64,000 nt of DNA, taken from NCBI RefSeq assembly GCF_006538885.1, contig NZ_BJLY01000003.1, forward strand, positions 124,001 through 188,000. Direction: 5' to 3'. A program made the position numbers and the translations under genes. Below, piece after piece: positions 60,501-64,000 of the stretch (positions are counted from its first letter, which is position 1; every line of letters begins with the position of its first letter). The notes under the pieces are model-generated. The model ran no database searches. It worked only from the letters and a program-made list of their open reading frames with translations, and had not been told where the DNA came from. Source of the stretch: Gluconobacter roseus NBRC 3990. Its GTDB lineage: Bacteria; Pseudomonadota; Alphaproteobacteria; Acetobacterales; Acetobacteraceae.

Positions 60501-60533
60501 AAAAAACCGCCGGTCGGGAGACCGGCGGTTTTT
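60501..60533. terminator. Bidirectional terminator near the entericidin-like gene
   Basis: AAAAAACCGCCGGTC, GGGA and GACCGGCGGTTTTT form a strong hairpin with A and T tracts on the two sides. On the minus strand it ends the entericidin-like gene 28 bases after its stop and shields the rib leader. Confidence 0.92.
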
Positions 60534-60560
60534 GAAAACTCTGACGGAGTTCGGCAGAAC

Positions 60561-60752
60561 TCAGTTCGGGGAGGCATTCGTGTTGCGCTGGATGGCGCCC
60601 TGGGTCGCATTGGCGCCACGGGATACGTTATGCCCAACGGAGCTGACATCCTGACCGGCGCCGCGCACGGTGTTGCAGGCCGAGAGCGTGACGCCAGCGC
60701 CGGACAGCAGAGCCAGGGACAGGGCGATGCGTGCAATGGACTTGGTGGACAT
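60561..60752 (-). CDS. Entericidin-like small lipoprotein
   Basis: The 63-residue protein has a lipobox at Cys26 (VTLSAC) after a hydrophobic signal, and a mature part NTVRGAGQDVSSVGHNVSRG matching the EcnA/EcnB group: CNTVxGxGxDVxxxG. Entericidins are small stress- or growth-phase-regulated lipoproteins linked in E. coli to programmed cell death. It is divergent from the photolyase gene. An EcfG-like promoter candidate lies 36-61 bases upstream. Confidence 0.88.
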   Translation of the reverse strand: MSTKSIARIALSLALLSGAGVTLSACNTVRGAGQDVSSVGHNVSRGANATQGAIQRNTNASPN

Positions 60753-60787
60753 AGGTAAAAATCCTCTAAAGAGCGTTTTGCCTTGTA

Positions 60788-60813
60788 AACGACACCTGAC
60801 GACAATGGTTCAC
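60788..60813 (-). promoter_or_regulatory. Candidate EcfG/general-stress-like promoter of the entericidin-like gene
   Basis: On the minus strand, GTGAACC (60807-60813) and GTT (60788-60790) are separated by about 16-17 bases, close to the alphaproteobacterial GGAAC-N16/17-GTT pattern, with one base different in the first box. It lies 36-61 bases upstream of the start codon. Whether this organism has an EcfG sigma factor is not known from the window. Confidence 0.3.
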
Positions 60814-60954
60814 GGCAGGAAGAGGAAATTTTCTTTCAGGTAATCGCCCTGTCAGCCCCAAAAAAGACTTAAATATTATCCTGACGAGCGCCAATCTGAA
60901 CGAACTGCGCTGTTATGCGCTTTGTAACATATCTTTCCCTTGCCGTGAGGATCC

Positions 60955-62394
60955 ATGTCCAGCTCCCACAACCGCCCTGCCATCGTCTGGTTTCGGGACG
61001 ATCTGCGCATGGCAGACCATCCTGCCCTGCATGAGGCAGCTGCCTCCGGCCGCCCTCTGATCTGTCTCTATATTATTGATGATGTCACTCCCGCGCTCCA
61101 TCCACTCGGGGCGGCGGTCCGCTGGTGGCTTCATGGGGCTCTGGCGGAGCTGCGGGGGCAGCTTGAAAAACATGGTGGCACCCTGCTGACGCTTTCTGGA
61201 TCGACGGAAAAGCTGGTTCCCCAGCTTGCAAAACAGACGGACGCGGCCTCGATCCACTGGCATCATCGCCTGCATGAACGCGAGCGGGCGCAGGATGACC
61301 GGATCCGTCAGGCGCTGGAACAGCAGGGCTGTGAGGTGAAAGCGCACTGGGGCACGGTTCTGGTTGATCCGGAGGCTGTGCAGACGAAGCAGGGCGGATT
61401 CTACAAGGTTTGCGGCTCGTTCTGGAAAGCACTCCAGACCCAGGCCGTTCCGGAACCGCTCGATGCACCACACAAACTGTCCTTTCATGCCATTCCGAAA
61501 TCCCTGCTGTCAGATGCGCGCCTGAATGAAGAGGGCCTTTGCCCGCATGCACCGGACTGGGCAGAAGGCTTTCGCAAAACATGGGAGCCGGGCGAGGCCG
61601 AGGGGCAGGAGCATCTTCAGGATTTCCTCAAGGATGCCGTCGCGGACTATCCGAGAGGACGGGACCGGGTGGCGGAGGAGGGAACGTCGCGCCTGTCGCC
61701 CTATCTGGCCTCCGGAGCAGTCTCACCGCGACAGGTCTGGGCGGCTCTTCAGAAACATGGCGCACATACGGAAGGGCCTCGGATCTTCCTGTCGGAACTC
61801 GGCTGGCGGGAGTTCGCCCGCTATACGCTGTATCATCTGCCGAAACTGCCGTTTGAAAATCTCAGTCCCAAGTTTTCCAAAATGCACTGGCGCAAAAGTG
61901 CTGCCGATCTGAAAGCCTGGCAGCGCGGGCAGACGGGGGTGCCGATCGTGGATGCCGGGATGCGTCAGCTCTGGCAGACCGGCTGGGTCCATAACAGGGC
62001 CCGCATGATCGTGGGATCCTTCCTGACGAAGCATCTTCTGATCGACTGGAAAGAGGGAGAAGCCTGGTTCCGGGATACGCTGGTAGATGTGGATTTTGCC
62101 AACAACGCCATGAACTGGCAGTGGGTCGCCGGGACAGGTATCGAGGCCACACCGTTTTTCCGGATTTTCAATCCTACGCGACAGGCTGAGAAATTTGATC
62201 CGGACGGCGATTATATCCGTCAGTGGGTGCCGGAACTGCGCCGTCTTTCCGGCAAGGCCCTGTTCGAGCCATGGGCGGCCAAGGACGAAGAACTGGAAAA
62301 GGCGGGTGTCAGGCTCGGGAAGTCCTATCCCCGCCCGATCGTTGACCTCAAGGAAGGGCGGGATCGTGCCCTTCAGGCCTTCAGGAGTCTCTGA
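60955..62394 (+). CDS. phrB: Deoxyribodipyrimidine photolyase (class I)
   Basis: The 479-residue enzyme repairs cyclobutane pyrimidine dimers using light and reduced FAD. The N-terminal alpha/beta domain begins RPAIVWFRDDLRMADHPAL and binds the antenna cofactor. The FAD-binding helical domain has TGWVHNRARMIVGSFLTKHL and VDVDFANNAMNWQWVAGTGI, with PFFRIFNPTRQAEKFDPDGD and YIRQWVPEL. The electron-transfer Trp residues seem present. It is divergent from the entericidin-like gene and convergent with the secreted coiled-coil gene, separated by a terminator. Confidence 0.95.
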   Translation: MSSSHNRPAIVWFRDDLRMADHPALHEAAASGRPLICLYIIDDVTPALHPLGAAVRWWLHGALAELRGQLEKHGGTLLTLSGSTEKLVPQLAKQTDAASIHWHHRLHERERAQDDRIRQALEQQGCEVKAHWGTVLVDPEAVQTKQGGFYKVCGSFWKALQTQAVPEPLDAPHKLSFHAIPKSLLSDARLNEEGLCPHAPDWAEGFRKTWEPGEAEGQEHLQDFLKDAVADYPRGRDRVAEEGTSRLSPYLASGAVSPRQVWAALQKHGAHTEGPRIFLSELGWREFARYTLYHLPKLPFENLSPKFSKMHWRKSAADLKAWQRGQTGVPIVDAGMRQLWQTGWVHNRARMIVGSFLTKHLLIDWKEGEAWFRDTLVDVDFANNAMNWQWVAGTGIEATPFFRIFNPTRQAEKFDPDGDYIRQWVPELRRLSGKALFEPWAAKDEELEKAGVRLGKSYPRPIVDLKEGRDRALQAFRSL

Positions 62395-62404
62395 ACTCCT
62401 GAAA

Positions 62405-62435
62405 TTCCGGCCCCCTTTATAGAGAGGGGCCGGAA
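62405..62435. terminator. Bidirectional terminator between phrB and the coiled-coil gene
   Basis: TTCCGGCCCC, an A/T-containing loop of eleven bases and GGGGCCGGAA form a perfect ten-base stem. It starts 11 bases past the phrB stop and 10 bases past the stop of the minus-strand gene. The T-tracts are short, so strength is uncertain. Confidence 0.8.
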
Positions 62436-62443
62436 AAGACGGA

Positions 62444-62899
62444 TCAGAGACCGCCATTCAGGAAGTTGTTGACGTCCCCACGGGTCTTGTTCCCGAGATT
62501 GTTGACGCGGTCACGCTGCTGCTGGGGCGCATTCCGCAACTGCTGCAGACGCTGGGTCTGCTGATCACGCATGTTGGTCAGCTTGGACTGCTCGTTGGTG
62601 ATCTGGTTCTGCAGACGGGCCTTCTGGTTGGCCGGAGCGTTCGCATACTTGTCCTTCAGATCCTGCAGACGCTTTTCACGCGTGGCCTGTGCTTCTTGGG
62701 ACTGCTTTTGGTAGTTCTGGACCCGGCTGTTCAGGCAGTCTTCCCGCTGGGCCAGACGTCCAATGACATCGTTCTGGCCGTTCTGCTGGCAGTTGCTCGC
62801 CGTCGTGCTGTCAGCGGCATGTGCCTGCGGCGCAAGGGAGACAGCTCCGGAAACCAGCGCAGCGGCAAGCATCGAGCGGGTAAGAAGGGTGAAGTTCAT
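62444..62899 (-). CDS. Small secreted coiled-coil protein
   Basis: The 151-residue protein has a clear signal peptide (LTRSMLAAALVSGAVSLAP, cleavage near AHA-AD). The mature part, rich in Gln, Asn and Arg, is one long helix, for example NQITNEQSKLTNMRDQQTQR, with two Cys residues (SNCQQN and REDCLNSRV) that may form a disulfide. It has no known domain that I recognise. Periplasmic location is likely. Whether it follows the regulator below is unclear, because their spacing of 74 bases leaves room for a separate promoter. Confidence 0.62.
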   Translation of the reverse strand: MNFTLLTRSMLAAALVSGAVSLAPQAHAADSTTASNCQQNGQNDVIGRLAQREDCLNSRVQNYQKQSQEAQATREKRLQDLKDKYANAPANQKARLQNQITNEQSKLTNMRDQQTQRLQQLRNAPQQQRDRVNNLGNKTRGDVNNFLNGGL

Positions 62900-62973
62900 A
62901 AAATCTCCTGTAAACGGATCAGTAAATCAGAGCACGCCCTGATGGCGGGAATGTGGCCCCTGCGAACAGCGGG

Positions 62974-63696
62974 CTATTCCATGCCTTCGGCGATCGTCGA
63001 TATCCGTTCGGGCATCAGTAACGTGATATGGGTAATGCTTCTGATACTGATAAGTTTCTCTTTCTTGAATGCGCTGAGGATCCGGCTGACTGTTTCAATA
63101 GTGAGTCCGAGGTAATCCGCGATATCGGTCCGGGGCATCGGCAGGTCGAGTTCGATCGGCTGGGAGGGGTCGGTCCGCTCCAGATGGGAGCAGCGCTCCA
63201 TCAGGAACGTGGCCACGCGCTCACGGGCCGTTTTGCGTCCCAGAAGCGTCATGCGGGCCTGCATCAGGGCCAGCTCGCGGGAGGCTTCTTCACGGAGGCG
63301 ATGTTCAAGGCTGGGAAAGCGTTCGGTCAGGCGCTGCATGCCGGCATGGGGAAAGCGGCACAGCGTGGCGCCGCCGAGAGCCTCGGCGCCAAAGGCATAG
63401 CTGGTGGAGGCCGCAAGTCCAAGGAAGTCCCCGCCTTCCGCAAAGCCGGTGATCTGGCGCCGGCCATCCGGAAGAAGGGTGAAGAGCTTGACCCGCCCAC
63501 CGGTCACCACAAAGAAATCGTGGGCTGGCGCACCTTCTTCGATAAAGGATCGGCCGTCAGCAACTGTCATGCGTGAAGACTCATTGGCAAGAATGGCCAG
63601 ATCACAGTCGTCAATGCTGTTGCAGATACTCAGACGACGTCCCACGCAATGGGCGCATCGATCATGGACATCCTCCGGACTATGTGACGCTGACAT
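62974..63696 (-). CDS. FNR-type transcriptional regulator (GoxR-like)
   Basis: The 240-residue protein has an N-terminal cysteine cluster RCAHCVGRRLSICNSIDDC and a cNMP-binding-type sensor domain, then a C-terminal winged helix with MPRTDIADYLGLTIETVSRI, close to the FNR recognition helix (ExxSR). Relative to this start, Cys14, Cys17 and Cys25 with Cys113 (GGATLCRFP) would hold a 4Fe-4S cluster, as in FNR. A GTG start 17 codons upstream is possible. The known FNR-type regulator GoxR of G. oxydans is the obvious comparison. An FNR-like box lies at 63770-63783. Confidence 0.88.
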   Translation of the reverse strand: MSASHSPEDVHDRCAHCVGRRLSICNSIDDCDLAILANESSRMTVADGRSFIEEGAPAHDFFVVTGGRVKLFTLLPDGRRQITGFAEGGDFLGLAASTSYAFGAEALGGATLCRFPHAGMQRLTERFPSLEHRLREEASRELALMQARMTLLGRKTARERVATFLMERCSHLERTDPSQPIELDLPMPRTDIADYLGLTIETVSRILSAFKKEKLISIRSITHITLLMPERISTIAEGME

Positions 63697-63769
63697 GATG
63701 AACCCCGTTCCCGTTGTGCTGACCTCGGCCTGAAGACTTTCAGCCACACTACCACATAATTTACCAGAC

Positions 63770-63783
63770 TTGATTCAGGTCAA
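63770..63783. promoter_or_regulatory. FNR-box-like site upstream of the GoxR-like regulator
   Basis: TTGAT, TCAG and GTCAA match the FNR half-site pair TTGAT-N4-ATCAA with one base different in the second half. It lies 74 bases upstream of the chosen ATG of the regulator (minus strand) and about 58 bases upstream of the exported-protein start (plus strand), so it could regulate either or both. Confidence 0.55.
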
Positions 63784-63841
63784 GGTGATGGGTGGGGAGG
63801 AGTGCTTTGTGAAGCTCAACGAATGTTGATGGAACTTCCAG

Positions 63842-64000
63842 ATGAAATTTAACGCTTTTGCGCTGGCTGCCGCAGTTGGTGTTGTTGCAACTCCGGCGTT
63901 TGCCCAGACGGCTCCGGCTACCGCTCCTGCCGCTGCTCCTCAGGTCATGGTCAGCGCTCCCATGACGGCGGCTCCGGTGCCTTCCGTGAACATCCATGCG
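63842..64000 (+). CDS. Exported protein, N-terminus only (cut by window edge)
   Basis: The first 53 codons encode a signal peptide (MKFNAFALAAAVGVVATPAF, cleavage near AFA-QT) and an Ala/Pro/Thr-rich beginning of the mature chain. A GGA-rich ribosome binding site lies near 63830. The function cannot be told from this fragment. It is divergent from the GoxR-like gene and may be controlled through the FNR-box-like site at 63770. Confidence 0.72.
   Translation, partial: MKFNAFALAAAVGVVATPAFAQTAPATAPAAAPQVMVSAPMTAAPVPSVNIHA

Noticed and set aside
60463-60654. 63-codon plus-strand frame
   Set aside because: Crosses a strong terminator and lies opposite the entericidin-like gene.
1-64000. CRISPR arrays, insertion sequences, prophage
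   Set aside because: No regular short direct repeats with spacers, transposase motifs or phage genes were seen on either strand.

Overview
The window looks like chromosome from an acetic acid bacterium, most likely Gluconobacter (Acetobacteraceae, Alphaproteobacteria). The grounds are high-G+C coding sequence, a complete pqqABCDE cluster, two TonB-dependent receptors, the alphaproteobacterial infA-maf-RNase E/G-yacG block, and an FNR-type regulator with four cysteines next to the photolyase region, resembling GoxR of G. oxydans. Gene names come from reading motifs, because no database search could be run. I see no insertion sequence, phage or CRISPR array.

Layout. 1-4.4 kb (minus): an AGE-family epimerase, the heptose enzyme HldE and a MATE exporter. 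4.6-8.5 kb (plus): flagellar hook genes flgE-flgK-flgL. 8.5-11.4 kb: htpG behind a heat-shock-like promoter, then an AraC-type regulator. 11.6-16.2 kb (minus): a coupled SbcD-like nuclease and YhaN/SbcC-like ATPase. 16.3-20.4 kb (minus): a DUF892 ferritin-like protein, a TonB receptor and a sulfotransferase. 20.6-25.5 kb (plus): a cobalamin riboswitch followed by btuB-btuF-btuC-btuD. 25.4-28.5 kb: a bile-acid:sodium-symporter-like protein divergent from an exported GH32 fructosidase with an unusual insertion. 28.6-29.8 kb: two small envelope or stress genes.

30.0-40.9 kb is a surface-glycan island: an FkbM methyltransferase with a tandem-repeat coiled coil, a glycosyltransferase carrying three copies of a paired repeat, two GT8-like enzymes (one alone, one fused to a GT4 domain), a DPM1-like GT2, a GT-C-like membrane protein and a small coiled-coil protein. 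It ends near tRNA-Phe (41.2 kb). This is the best candidate here for an undescribed system.

41.3-45.5 kb (minus): yacG, an RNase E/G-like protein, maf, infA, a DEAD-box helicase and an unknown protein. 45.9-49.0 kb (plus): a di-heme peroxidase-like lipoprotein and a phospholipase C/acid phosphatase-family protein. 49.1-53.3 kb (minus): hisD, hisG, gmk, a three-hairpin repeat element and an AI-2E-family permease. 53.5-56.7 kb (plus): pqqABCDE, with a leader hairpin before pqqA and a terminator between pqqA and pqqB. 56.7-60.4 kb (minus): ribD-ribE-ribBA-ribH behind an FMN riboswitch. 60.5-64.0 kb: an entericidin-like lipoprotein, a photolyase, a secreted coiled-coil protein, the GoxR-like regulator with an FNR-box-like site, and the start of an exported protein cut by the window edge.

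Together the genes serve an oxidative periplasmic lifestyle: PQQ for membrane-bound dehydrogenases, riboflavin for flavoenzymes, and import of B12 and another TonB-dependent ligand. Motility, surface glycan and redox or stress control complete the set.
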